In this document: positions 55,679 to 64,000 of the stretch, piece by piece | Position numbering within the stretch: the first letter of the stretch is position 1 | How the letters are laid out: every line of letters begins with the position of its first letter | Source: G965230065 sp965230065 | GTDB taxonomy: Bacteria; Bacteroidota; Bacteroidia; Cytophagales; Cyclobacteriaceae | Assembly (NCBI GenBank): GCA_965230065.1 | Contig: OZ245942.1 | Coordinates: forward strand, 6,944,001 to 7,008,000 | Reading direction: 5' to 3' | DNA length: 64,000 bases | Program-made: the position numbers and the translations under genes | Notes under the pieces: generated by a model | What the model saw: only the letters and a program-made list of their open reading frames with translations | Told to the model about the DNA's origin: nothing | Database searches by the model: none

Positions 55679-56947
55679 CTATTCAAAAAAAGGAACACCT
55701 TCGGGGGCGTATTTGCGCATGCCTTCTTCATTAATATCTACACCTACCCCTGGTTTTTCTGACAGCGGAATGTGGCCATCTACTATCATTTCCCCGTCAA
55801 AATCCACGATTTCTTTAAACATGGGGTTGGAATGGAAATAAATTTGCCACTCGAGAATCATAAAGTTGGGTACAGAGGCACATACATGCGCTGAGGCCAT
55901 AGCTCCCAAATAAGAAGCTACCATGTGGGGCGCAAAAGGCACATAATATAAATTAGCCAGGTTAGCTATCCGCTGCGCTTCCCCTAGTCCGCCAGCCTTC
56001 TGTAAATCGGGCATAATCACATCTACAGCACCAATTTCCAACAAAGGCCGAAAACCATGCGCCAAATAATGATTCTCACCCGCACAGATAGGTGTTGTGG
56101 TAGATTCGGTGATATATTTATAGGCATCGGCATTTTCAGCGGGAATGGGTTCTTCCAGCCACATCAGGTTGAGTGGTTCCATCACTTTAGCTACTTTTTT
56201 TCCGGTAGGCAGATCATACCGCCCGTGCATGTCTACGCAAATGTCAAGCTTAGGCCCGATGGCTTCACGGGCTGCAGCCACCTGATCGTACATCCTTTGT
56301 ATCTCTCCCGGACTGGCTGTCCAGTTGTACTGATCATATTTGTTGGGGTCACTCCGCTGGTCAATATCAAATTTTACGGCGGTAAACCCCATATCCGTTA
56401 CTTCTTTGGCAACCTGTGCAAACTTTTCAGGAGGAGGGTTTTGTGATTGGTACAAAGCAGTATCACAGTATACCCTGATATTGTCCCGGAATTTACCGCC
56501 CAGTAATTGGTAAACGGGCAAATCTAGGGCTTTTCCGGCCAAGTCCCACAAGGCAGATTCAACGGCAGTAAGCACGGCCACGTACATACCTGATTGCGCC
56601 CCTTCAAAAAAACCTCTCCGGCGAATATCTTCATGCAAACGGTGAACATCAAGCGGGTTTTTTCCACGAATTCGCTCCCCAAACATTTTTACCAAATGGT
56701 ATGTTCCGGGCGTTGCATCTACCCCTTCCCCACATCCCCAAATATCCTGGTTGGTATAAATTTTAACAAAGAGACTATGGCCATTCCGAATGTATCCGCA
56801 CTTTATGTCGGTAATTTCCAAATCAGTGGGGCGGGAATGAAGGGCGGTTTTATCCAGGGCAGCAGCCAGGCTTGTTCCAAAACCTGCCATCAATGCCGTT
56901 GTTGCTAAAGAGGAATTTCTTAAAAAGGATCTACGTGAATTGTTCAT
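55679..56947 (-). CDS. Tat-exported enolase-superfamily sugar-acid dehydratase (second locus)
   Basis: The 422-residue protein has a Tat motif (SRRSFLR, 4-10). Its enolase-superfamily site is fully canonical: Lys192 and Asp194 (VKFDID), Asp239 (CVDMHGR), Glu265-266 (WLEEP), Glu291 (CAGENHY) and His341 (APHMV). The pattern is that of galactonate or related aldonate dehydratases of the mandelate racemase group. An exported RraA-family gene lies 44 bases upstream, repeating the dehydratase/RraA pairing of 24020-26390. Substrate is an aldonic acid by inference. Confidence 0.88.
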   Translation of the reverse strand: MNNSRRSFLRNSSLATTALMAGFGTSLAAALDKTALHSRPTDLEITDIKCGYIRNGHSLFVKIYTNQDIWGCGEGVDATPGTYHLVKMFGERIRGKNPLDVHRLHEDIRRRGFFEGAQSGMYVAVLTAVESALWDLAGKALDLPVYQLLGGKFRDNIRVYCDTALYQSQNPPPEKFAQVAKEVTDMGFTAVKFDIDQRSDPNKYDQYNWTASPGEIQRMYDQVAAAREAIGPKLDICVDMHGRYDLPTGKKVAKVMEPLNLMWLEEPIPAENADAYKYITESTTTPICAGENHYLAHGFRPLLEIGAVDVIMPDLQKAGGLGEAQRIANLANLYYVPFAPHMVASYLGAMASAHVCASVPNFMILEWQIYFHSNPMFKEIVDFDGEMIVDGHIPLSEKPGVGVDINEEGMRKYAPEGVPFFE

Positions 56948-56991
56948 GGGTGCAAAGTTAGGGTTAAAGGTTGCTATTAATTTTATTGGTT

Positions 56992-57945
56992 TTACCAGGT
57001 CCTGGTGTTCAAATATTCCTGAATCTGTTCTTTGGGCACAGGTAATTCGTCTATGTGGTCATTGAGCCATTGTGAAAAATCTTTTTCAATGTCATCGGAC
57101 CAGCGAGTATCAATTTGGCCTGCTGTATATTTTTTTTCCCGCAATCGCTGGTGGCCAAACATGTCACGCAAACGAATGATTTCTGAGGTAGTAACTACTT
57201 TTTCTGCAAGATGCGGAGGGATAAAAGATACAGCGCCTTCTTTACCCAACACGATATCCCCGGGCATTACCGTTACTTTTCCTATGCGTACAGGCCTGTT
57301 GATGCCTACCAACATGGTATTTACATCTCCTGAAGGATTGTGGTGCGAAGGATGGTAACCACGGATAAAAGACGTGAAACCGGGCAAATCTTTAAGCCCT
57401 TCAATATCCCGAACGGTTCCGTTATACACAATACCATTGCCTGAGTTGGCATAAATGGCATTGCCCACATTATCTCCAATGGTGGGGCCGTCAACATGCA
57501 AGCCAAACTGGTCGCCTACATATACATCGCCTTGTACGAGCTGATCTACCGGCCAGGCATTTTGCCCTTTTACGCGTCCTTCACTTTGACCCACGCTATC
57601 CATCACCTGATGTACATCGGGGCGGCCCGGCATGAACATAGCGGTTACTGCCCTTCCTACTAATACCTGGTCCGGGTGAATACTCATCCAGCCTTCTTCA
57701 AATTGGAATTTAAAATCAGCCCCCTTCATTACCGACCAGGCTTCTTCGTGGGTTACCAATTTCATACGTTCCAGTATTTCATCCGGCACTTTGGGGCGGC
57801 CATCCGGAAAGCGTTCACCTGTCCACTCAGGAGTAAGGCGGATCATGGTTTCCCTGTCAGGGGCAAGGCTTTGGGCATTTTGAGTGTGGAAAGATAAAAG
57901 TAGAATGAGAGAAAGCGCATAAAAGGTAAGGCCCTTGAATTTCAT
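56992..57945 (-). CDS. Exported RraA-family protein, copy 2
   Basis: The 317-residue protein is a close paralog of the product at 24020-24961. It has a Sec signal peptide ending QNAQ, then the shared insertion LTPEWTGERFPDGRPKVPDEILER and the RraA core with GDN (157-159) and VRD (Arg179, Asp180). The shared C-terminal extension ends PVPKEQIQEYLNTRTW, nearly the same as PVPKEEIEKLLKERTW in copy 1, which suggests the long tail is functional. Cleavage of a keto-deoxy acid outside the cytoplasm is inferred from its pairing with the dehydratase just downstream. Confidence 0.85.
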   Translation of the reverse strand: MKFKGLTFYALSLILLLSFHTQNAQSLAPDRETMIRLTPEWTGERFPDGRPKVPDEILERMKLVTHEEAWSVMKGADFKFQFEEGWMSIHPDQVLVGRAVTAMFMPGRPDVHQVMDSVGQSEGRVKGQNAWPVDQLVQGDVYVGDQFGLHVDGPTIGDNVGNAIYANSGNGIVYNGTVRDIEGLKDLPGFTSFIRGYHPSHHNPSGDVNTMLVGINRPVRIGKVTVMPGDIVLGKEGAVSFIPPHLAEKVVTTSEIIRLRDMFGHQRLREKKYTAGQIDTRWSDDIEKDFSQWLNDHIDELPVPKEQIQEYLNTRTW

Positions 57946-58089
57946 GGTTAGGTTGTATTATGGTTTTTGATTAGGTGGGTTAAGATAAGAAATTTATCTT
58001 TTATTCATCAAAAACTTTTGAAATTCGCTGGTTTTATCTGCAGTTTGGGCAACTGTCAGGATGGTACAATAAGCTATCCGAATACTTTT

Positions 58090-58124
58090 CCGCCACTTCT
58101 TGCAGGGTGGGCGATAAGTGGCGG
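58090..58124. repeat. Inverted repeat downstream of the OmpA-family gene
   Basis: A perfect 9-bp stem (CCGCCACTT / AAGTGGCGG) with a 17-base loop lies 16 bases beyond the stop of the minus-strand OmpA-family gene and may close that operon. There is no T tract on the minus strand. Confidence 0.45.
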
Positions 58125-58139
58125 ACAGGTGTGAGTCTT

Positions 58140-59615
58140 TTATTGAGAGGTGATGCTGTAGGTGATATCTACTTTGCGCTGTAACCGACGCATTTCTTCT
58201 TCAGTACTATGTTCAGAAATATCCAAAATCCCCCTTCCTTCTGTAGAAATCAAATCTTTGTCGATACCGTTGGCTACCAGAAAATCCTGTACAGCCTTTG
58301 CTCTTTTTCTGGACAGTTTGAGGTTGTAACGCTGGCTGCCCACGTTGTCGGTATATCCCACCAGCTCAATAAAAATATCCCCATAATCCTTTAATTCCCG
58401 GGCTGTTTCGGTTAGGGTATATTTTGCCCGGTCGGTAAGTTCGTCTGAGTTAAAATCAAAATAAATGGAACTGGCAGTAAGCATTTTGGGGCTTTCAGCT
58501 CTGCCACCCAAACCTGAATTTGAGTTTTCCCCATTTTGAGTTGTTCTTTTCTCTGCATCAGAAGTGCCATTTAGGTTATTTTGAGCTGTATCGCCACCAG
58601 CACCCAAAGTATTGCCCTCCCCATTTTGTTTCCCTCCTTCATTGCTCCCTGCGTTGTAGGTTTCATTTTCACCTTCTAAACCACCTTGCGTGCCGTTATT
58701 TGTCCTGTTTTCTGCCAATAAATCGTCTTCGGGAGAAGTAAGCGCTGAGTGATAAATATCAGCCAGGGAAGTGCCCCGGTTGCTCACAAAAAAAACTTCA
58801 TCTTTTTTGCCTTGTACAAAGTAGGCATCAAAAGCAGAAGAGTTGATGGGTTTGCCTAAATTTTTTGGTGTTGACCAATTGATCCATGAATCGTCCAGCC
58901 TTTCAGACATAAAAATATCCGCATTACCAAACCCTTCGTGCCCGTTACTGGCAAAATACAGAGTTTTACCATCTTCACTGAGAAAAGGAGAAATTTCAAA
59001 ACCACGGGAATTGACCACAGGCCCTAAATGTTTGGGTAAAGTCCATCGGTTATTTTCATCTTTAAAGCTCACATACAAATCTTCTTTGCCCATTGAGTTC
59101 AACCCCCGCATGGAAATCAAAAGCAACTGCTCGCTGCTATGCATAAAAAAGCCAAAAAATGTATTGTTTGTAAATACATCCCGGAAATTCAGCCGCTGGG
59201 GCGTTTGCCAACTGTTATTATTTTTCACAGCATAAGCAATACCTGCCGTTGCAGTCCCGCTTCCTGGTTCATCCTGATACCTGAGCAAATAAAGGGTTTG
59301 TCCCAAGCTCCCAATGCCCACTACCCCATTGAACTGATCCAGGTTGAGCAAATCATTTTTGGCTGTTGTCCACGCCCCCTCTTTTCTTACACTATACCAG
59401 ATATCATGCCCTTTGGATGAAGAGTCTTGTTGCTGTCTTGAGTGCTTAACCGTGGTGAAATACAAAGTGTCCCCTCCGGCAGAAAGCATAGGCATGGTAT
59501 CTTCAAAAGGCGTATTGACAGTGGACGGGAGTTTTTCGGGAGTTGTATATTGCAAACCCTGCCCATATAACTGATATGAAATAAGTACTATGAATACGAA
59601 AAAATATTTCAACAT
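58140..59615 (-). CDS. OmpA-family outer-membrane protein with PD40 repeats
   Basis: The 491-residue protein has a signal peptide, WD40/PD40-like repeats (about 40-290, for example DTLYFTTVKHS, DGKTLYFASNGHEGFGNADIFMSE), a low-complexity Asn/Gly/Thr linker (about 300-370) and a C-terminal OmpA peptidoglycan-binding domain (about 375-485, SIYFDFNSDELTD, ELVGYTDNVGSQRYNLKLSRKRA). It is 25 bases downstream of a PorP/SprF gene. This trio (type-B cargo, PorP/SprF, OmpA/PD40) is a recurrent T9SS arrangement, where the OmpA partner is thought to help cargo attachment. Confidence 0.9.
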   Translation of the reverse strand: MLKYFFVFIVLISYQLYGQGLQYTTPEKLPSTVNTPFEDTMPMLSAGGDTLYFTTVKHSRQQQDSSSKGHDIWYSVRKEGAWTTAKNDLLNLDQFNGVVGIGSLGQTLYLLRYQDEPGSGTATAGIAYAVKNNNSWQTPQRLNFRDVFTNNTFFGFFMHSSEQLLLISMRGLNSMGKEDLYVSFKDENNRWTLPKHLGPVVNSRGFEISPFLSEDGKTLYFASNGHEGFGNADIFMSERLDDSWINWSTPKNLGKPINSSAFDAYFVQGKKDEVFFVSNRGTSLADIYHSALTSPEDDLLAENRTNNGTQGGLEGENETYNAGSNEGGKQNGEGNTLGAGGDTAQNNLNGTSDAEKRTTQNGENSNSGLGGRAESPKMLTASSIYFDFNSDELTDRAKYTLTETARELKDYGDIFIELVGYTDNVGSQRYNLKLSRKRAKAVQDFLVANGIDKDLISTEGRGILDISEHSTEEEMRRLQRKVDITYSITSQ

Positions 59616-59640
59616 ACGCTCATTCTGCCTGGCTCTAAAC

Positions 59641-60660
59641 TTACCTCAAGAAAGGAAGTGCCTCGCTGGGGTTATTCAGCATCAGGTTCAACACCAATTC
59701 ATGGGTACCTGAACTATCCCGGCCGAGCCGGCTGGTACTAAAATCATAAGAATAACCCAGGTTGATCCAGTTTTTGATAAAGAAACCCAACATGGCTACA
59801 ACATCAGAACTATTGGTATGATTCCGGTATGAAGCTCCAACCCATCCAAACTGACGGTATTGTAATTTGCAGTTCAAATCCACTGCATAAGAATATGCAT
59901 CAGAATACTTAAAGAACACATTGGGGTGTAATGAAAACTCAGGGTCAATATCAAAATGTGCCCCGGCCATTACAAAATGATACATGGCAGAAAGCTGGTC
60001 ATCATCAATGGCATCCGAAGCAAAGTTGGCATGAAAAGCATTTTGTACCGAATAACCTGCATAGAATTGGTTAGAATACAATAGAGCGCCACCATTCAGG
60101 CCAATTGAGGTGCCTGTTCTCATTCCCGAACTGTAGGCCTGATAAACCCCGTCCTGATCCGGACTGAAAACAGTAGCATTTAATTCGTCAAAATTTTCAT
60201 TGATGATATTTGCTGAGGCCCCGGCGGCTACTGACCACCCATTAGATAATACATAGTGAAACCCATAGGTTAAATACCCTCCAGTTCGGGAAAATGCTCC
60301 TTGCTGGTTATTTAGTGCATATAAACCAAAACCATGTTTAGTGCGCACCAGCTCTTCAGCACTCACCTCCTCTTCCAGCAAAGAAGGGTCAGAAGTTCGA
60401 ATAGACTTATCTTCATCTGATACAGATAGGTTTCTGTTAGACAGGCTAGCGCCTACATAGTAAGTAGTAGGCGTTCCGTTAATATTAGACCATTGCCTGC
60501 GGTAGCCTATTTTCACATCAATGTAATCTTCTATGCCCGAAAATGCAGGATTAATTGCAAATGCACTTTGGGTAAACTGGCTCATTTGAAAGTAATCTTG
60601 TGAAAAGCCAAACTGGCACACACCCATCAGTAGTATTAGGAAAAGTATAGTTTTTTTCAT
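59641..60660 (-). CDS. PorP/SprF-family T9SS outer-membrane protein
   Basis: The 339-residue protein has a signal peptide (about 1-20, ending FGFSQ) and the PorP/SprF opening DYFQMSQFTQSAFAINPAFSG, YRRQWSN, then a beta-barrel ending HELVLNLML. Members assist secretion or surface display of type IX cargo with type-B C-termini. It is 54 bases downstream of such a cargo gene, which is the expected arrangement, and probably handles that protein specifically. Confidence 0.92.
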   Translation of the reverse strand: MKKTILFLILLMGVCQFGFSQDYFQMSQFTQSAFAINPAFSGIEDYIDVKIGYRRQWSNINGTPTTYYVGASLSNRNLSVSDEDKSIRTSDPSLLEEEVSAEELVRTKHGFGLYALNNQQGAFSRTGGYLTYGFHYVLSNGWSVAAGASANIINENFDELNATVFSPDQDGVYQAYSSGMRTGTSIGLNGGALLYSNQFYAGYSVQNAFHANFASDAIDDDQLSAMYHFVMAGAHFDIDPEFSLHPNVFFKYSDAYSYAVDLNCKLQYRQFGWVGASYRNHTNSSDVVAMLGFFIKNWINLGYSYDFSTSRLGRDSSGTHELVLNLMLNNPSEALPFLR

Positions 60661-60714
60661 TGTATAAGTGTTTTATCAAATTTCAAAGGTTGCAGAACGC
60701 TACGGTTTTTCTGT

Positions 60715-63700
60715 TTACCGCATCAAAGTAATTGTCCCTTTTGTAGGCTTACCCACCTGCGTGTCAATAATGTAATAATAAGAACCAGCTGGTAGTGCTT
60801 TATTCTCAAAAGTGCCATCCCATTCTTTATCATAGCCGACGGAATAAAATACCCGCCTTCCCCAACTATCATATACCTCAACCCTGGCATTGGGATAGCT
60901 CTCAATATTATCAATTTGCCAGGTATCATTCCAGCCATCTCCGTTGGGCGTAATACCGGTTTTTATATTGGCAAATACATCTTCAGGGCTAATTACTGTC
61001 AGGGTAATATCTTTTTCAAAAACACCCTCTTTGCCATCATCAACACGAACCCTAATTTGTAGCTCTTCCCCTGTTGCTGCTTCCAGGGTTCTGTTCAAAA
61101 CGAGTTTGTTTCCGGTAAATACAAAGAGATTGTTGTCTTTTGCCTCTCCCACCAGAGAATACAAATGCACATCATCAGGGTCTTCATCATTGGCTACAAA
61201 TTCTGTAACAACTCCACCGATGGTCAGGTTTCCGGTTACATTGGTACTTCCAGGCACAATATCAGAAGGAGCATCATTTTGATTGACAATATTGATTACC
61301 AACTGTTTTGAAAGCGAATGTCCAACTTTATCGGTTGCTTTCAGGTTGATAATCATCCGCTGCTTTTCCTCGAAATTGAGATTAACATTGCTTTTTAGGT
61401 CATACCCTTCAACGGTAAATAAAGCATTGTCAGGATACATATCATTCCTGTCCAAAACAATTTGATGAACGTCGTTGTCATCATTATCCCCCACATTAAT
61501 GGTAGCGATGGTTGCACCCTCTTGCTGATTTTCAGGAATGTTGAAAGAGCTCAATGAAATATCAAATGGCCCGGTATTCAAACTACTTTTGATTTCTAAC
61601 AAAAATGTTTGTGAATATGTGTTATTTTCACCCTGTCCGTCGTTGGCCACTACAGTAACTACTTCTGTACCAATCCTTCCGCCCAAAGCAGAGATTAACA
61701 CTTTTCCGGCATTTTGATCGATTTCTACATTGGCAAAGGTAACGATGGCAGGCTCCAGGGTATAGGTTACCACCTGGTCTGACTCATTTGCAGGCACATC
61801 ACCGGGCACAATCGTTATTTCTTCTATATTTTCAAAAGCCTGGTTCACCTGAATGGTATCCCTGTCTAAAGTAAATACGGGAGGGTCATTCACTGGTGCA
61901 ACCGTAATTATAACATCGGCATTGCTCACACCATACTGGGTTTCTTCTGCTTTTCCATTCCACTGGAACCCATCTTCGCCTGAGAAGTTATTTTCCGGCA
62001 AATAGGTTAACTCTGAAATTTTATCCACAGCTATTTCCTGCTCTGCATTTACGGCAGCACCACTGAGTTGTAACGTACCATGTGCAGGCAATGTCATTAC
62101 TTTAATAGCTGCCAGGCTACCGAGTTCACTGGTAAAGGCTTCTGCAAAATCTGCAGAAGTAAATCCCATTTCAGTTTCTTCCTGTCCTGATTTTGAAACG
62201 GTTTGCAATGCTATACCTGCATCAATGGTCATGGTAATTTCCTCTGATTCAACCGCAGTATTTTGCAAACAGGATACAGAATCAGCCGTAAGTTTTACTT
62301 TTACCTTATCGTTATTTTGCAGGCTGTTGCTTATAAATGTAGCACTGCTTTCGTTTTCAACTACATTTCCGTTGATCAGCCATTGGTACTGTACCGGACT
62401 GGCGGTATAGGATGTAGATGCAGTAAATTTCACAGGGTCTCCGGCTATCGCCACCGTTGTATCAGCCTTGAGCGATACATCCAGGGTTAAAGATTGGATC
62501 ACACTCACCGTTTCTACCTTTGATTCTGCAGCATCATTAGTTAAACACCCGGGGTTTTTCGCATTCACCTTCACCTGCAAGGCATCCCCGTCCTGTAAAT
62601 CAGAAGATGTGTAGGTAGCTCCTGTTGCTTCAGCAATGGCTTCTGCATTCAAATACCACTGAAAGGTAACACTATCGCCCGGGCTGCCCACAATGGTGCT
62701 GAAAGTAGCCGGCTCACCGGCACAAACCTGCTCTTGCTCAGCATTTAATATTACTGACATCGTGGTAACTTCAGTAACCTGAATGTTCAACGGCTCTGAT
62801 TCTGCCACTGTATTGACCAAACAAGGCGCTCCTTCTGTTGTAACTTTTACTTTGAGCACATCATTCGTTTTTAAAGTAGAAGTTGTAAAAGTAGCGGCAT
62901 TCAATCCCTCTATCACTTCATCATTGATAAACCACTGGTAAACCGGATTAGGCCCCGGGTTGGTGAGGTTAGCCGTAAAAGTAACATTATCCCCTTTACA
63001 AATAGCTTCTTTAGAGGGCGTAATGACTACCCTGAAATTGGCAGCAATATCAATGGCAAAAGACTGTGTAGAATCCAATCCGCCTTTATCAACTGCCCGC
63101 AAAGTCACCTGCTTTTTGCTGCAATCCCCAATGGAAGGTTGACCGGTCAGTACAGCCGTACCATCCCCATTATCCGTAAACGTAAGCCAGTCTGGCAAAA
63201 CTGGAGCTGAAATAGCCACAGAGTCATCCGCGTTAGGATCAGTTACTACAATATTATAGGTATAGGTTGAATCGGTACTGATGGCTGTAACGGGTGTACT
63301 GGTAAATACAGGTGGCTCGTTTACTTTTACATTTACCGGCAAACTAACCAAAGTAAGTTCAGGTAATTGTGGGTTGGTAATTTTGCAGGTATACTCACCG
63401 AGATGTTGAATATCTACATTATCAATGACCAATTTACTTTCTAAGGTATTGGCAAAAAATACCCCGTTTTTACTCCACTGATAGATGCTTGTATTCACAC
63501 CCTTATCTATTCCTAAATCGATAACCAACTGTTGGCCAGCTACCAGGGTTACGTCTTTCTTTTCGCCCACACTATCCTGAGGCGCATAGCTGTTAAGCTT
63601 TGCCACATTGGGCAAAATATCTTCAAATGTCAGTTTATTATTTTCTACAGAAAGGTTAGCAACCGAAGAAGCACTCAAATTGGGTAAGCCGGAAAGGTTA

Positions 63701-64000
63701 TTATTCTGTAGTGCCAGGGTATTGAGCTTGGTAAATCCCGATAAACCGGGAACTGTACCATCAAATTGATTGTCATTGAACAAAGCTGTAGTTAAATTAA
63801 CCAGGCCGGAAATAGTAGCCGGCAACGCACCTGACAACTGGTTATTAGACAGATCCAGTTCGGTAAGTGCTACCAGATTCCCAATGTCTGCCGGAACACT
63901 GCCATCAAACTGATTATTACCCATATCCAGTTTCTTGAGCTTAACCAGATTTACGACTCCACCAAATATAGGCCCTGTAAATTCATTATTCCCTAAACCA
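60715..64000 (-). CDS. Giant T9SS type-B surface protein with LRR, Ig-like and cadherin-like domains (5' end missing)
   Basis: The frame continues without stop from 63924 to the window edge, so the ATG at 63924 is internal; about 1094 residues are visible. Leucine-rich repeats come first (LDLSNNQLSGALPATI, NNQFDGTVP type), then Ig-like domains with paired cysteines (CAGEPATFS, CLTNDAAES), cadherin-like and Ig-fold repeats (NDPPVFT, NDAPSDI), and a C-terminal gliding-motility-associated/CHU_C sorting domain (ITPNGDGWNDTW, SWGRRVFYSVGYDKEWDG, PAGSYYYIID). This C-terminus directs secretion through the type IX system. It is probably a cell-surface adhesin. Confidence 0.9.
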   Translation of the reverse strand, partial: GLGNNEFTGPIFGGVVNLVKLKKLDMGNNQFDGSVPADIGNLVALTELDLSNNQLSGALPATISGLVNLTTALFNDNQFDGTVPGLSGFTKLNTLALQNNNLSGLPNLSASSVANLSVENNKLTFEDILPNVAKLNSYAPQDSVGEKKDVTLVAGQQLVIDLGIDKGVNTSIYQWSKNGVFFANTLESKLVIDNVDIQHLGEYTCKITNPQLPELTLVSLPVNVKVNEPPVFTSTPVTAISTDSTYTYNIVVTDPNADDSVAISAPVLPDWLTFTDNGDGTAVLTGQPSIGDCSKKQVTLRAVDKGGLDSTQSFAIDIAANFRVVITPSKEAICKGDNVTFTANLTNPGPNPVYQWFINDEVIEGLNAATFTTSTLKTNDVLKVKVTTEGAPCLVNTVAESEPLNIQVTEVTTMSVILNAEQEQVCAGEPATFSTIVGSPGDSVTFQWYLNAEAIAEATGATYTSSDLQDGDALQVKVNAKNPGCLTNDAAESKVETVSVIQSLTLDVSLKADTTVAIAGDPVKFTASTSYTASPVQYQWLINGNVVENESSATFISNSLQNNDKVKVKLTADSVSCLQNTAVESEEITMTIDAGIALQTVSKSGQEETEMGFTSADFAEAFTSELGSLAAIKVMTLPAHGTLQLSGAAVNAEQEIAVDKISELTYLPENNFSGEDGFQWNGKAEETQYGVSNADVIITVAPVNDPPVFTLDRDTIQVNQAFENIEEITIVPGDVPANESDQVVTYTLEPAIVTFANVEIDQNAGKVLISALGGRIGTEVVTVVANDGQGENNTYSQTFLLEIKSSLNTGPFDISLSSFNIPENQQEGATIATINVGDNDDNDVHQIVLDRNDMYPDNALFTVEGYDLKSNVNLNFEEKQRMIINLKATDKVGHSLSKQLVINIVNQNDAPSDIVPGSTNVTGNLTIGGVVTEFVANDEDPDDVHLYSLVGEAKDNNLFVFTGNKLVLNRTLEAATGEELQIRVRVDDGKEGVFEKDITLTVISPEDVFANIKTGITPNGDGWNDTWQIDNIESYPNARVEVYDSWGRRVFYSVGYDKEWDGTFENKALPAGSYYYIIDTQVGKPTKGTITLMR

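Noticed and set aside
63924..63926. ATG as the start of the type-B surface protein
   Set aside because: The same frame continues upstream as leucine-rich repeats to the window edge.

Overview
The window reads as a chromosomal segment of a marine- or soil-type Bacteroidota, most likely of the order Cytophagales. The evidence is a SusC/SusD pair behind a FecR-type anti-sigma factor, a type IX secretion (T9SS) type-B cargo with PorP/SprF and OmpA partners, Tat-exported carbohydrate enzymes, almost no Shine-Dalgarno sites, and a few promoters resembling the Bacteroidota TTG / TAnnTTTG pattern. No species can be named from sequence alone. No rRNA, tRNA, CRISPR array or intact mobile element was recognised.

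Region 1 (1-33.0 kb) is a large glycan-utilisation island. It opens with the tail of an anti-sigma factor, then SusC (with an N-terminal STN signalling domain) and SusD, closed by a strong intrinsic terminator. A tightly packed plus-strand operon follows (5316-19081). It holds two right-handed beta-helix proteins, a cassette of SGNH hydrolase / FG-GAP protein / DUF5989 micro-protein / second SGNH hydrolase, a third beta-helix protein, and a secreted protein of unrecognised family. After a relic-rich gap come a beta-propeller protein and, on the minus strand, an export-signal-bearing set: amidohydrolase (fuconolactonase-like), two enolase-superfamily dehydratases, an RraA-family protein and a PL10-type pectate lyase. 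Divergently transcribed are a giant lipoprotein fusing ThuA-like, PQQ-type sugar dehydrogenase, PKD, cytochrome c and C-terminal beta-sandwich regions, and a fourth beta-helix lipoprotein. The beta-helix proteins resemble glycoside hydrolase family GH141, known for alpha-L-fucosidase activity. Taken together the island could release sugars from a pectin- or fucose-type polymer and then oxidise, delactonise, dehydrate and cleave them outside the cytoplasm. That pathway is an inference.

Region 2 (33.0-55.6 kb) is mostly housekeeping: PAP2 phosphatase, SLC13-type permease, an isolated HsdR N-terminal domain protein, alanine dehydrogenase, an IlvD/Edd sugar-acid-type dehydratase, a TPR histidine kinase, dCTP deaminase, a class V aminotransferase, a tandem universal stress protein, an unusual EF-hand protein with a cyclic-nucleotide-binding-like tail, a TonB-dependent receptor, ADP-heptose epimerase, a response regulator, NagB, an ABC exporter, an M20 amidohydrolase and FtsH. 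Several convergent gene junctions carry long hairpins or a tandem repeat.

Region 3 (55.6-58.0 kb) holds a second exported pair of enolase-superfamily dehydratase and RraA-family protein, a paralogous copy of the pairing in region 1. Region 4 (58.1-64.0 kb) is a T9SS-linked operon whose first gene runs off the right edge of the window.
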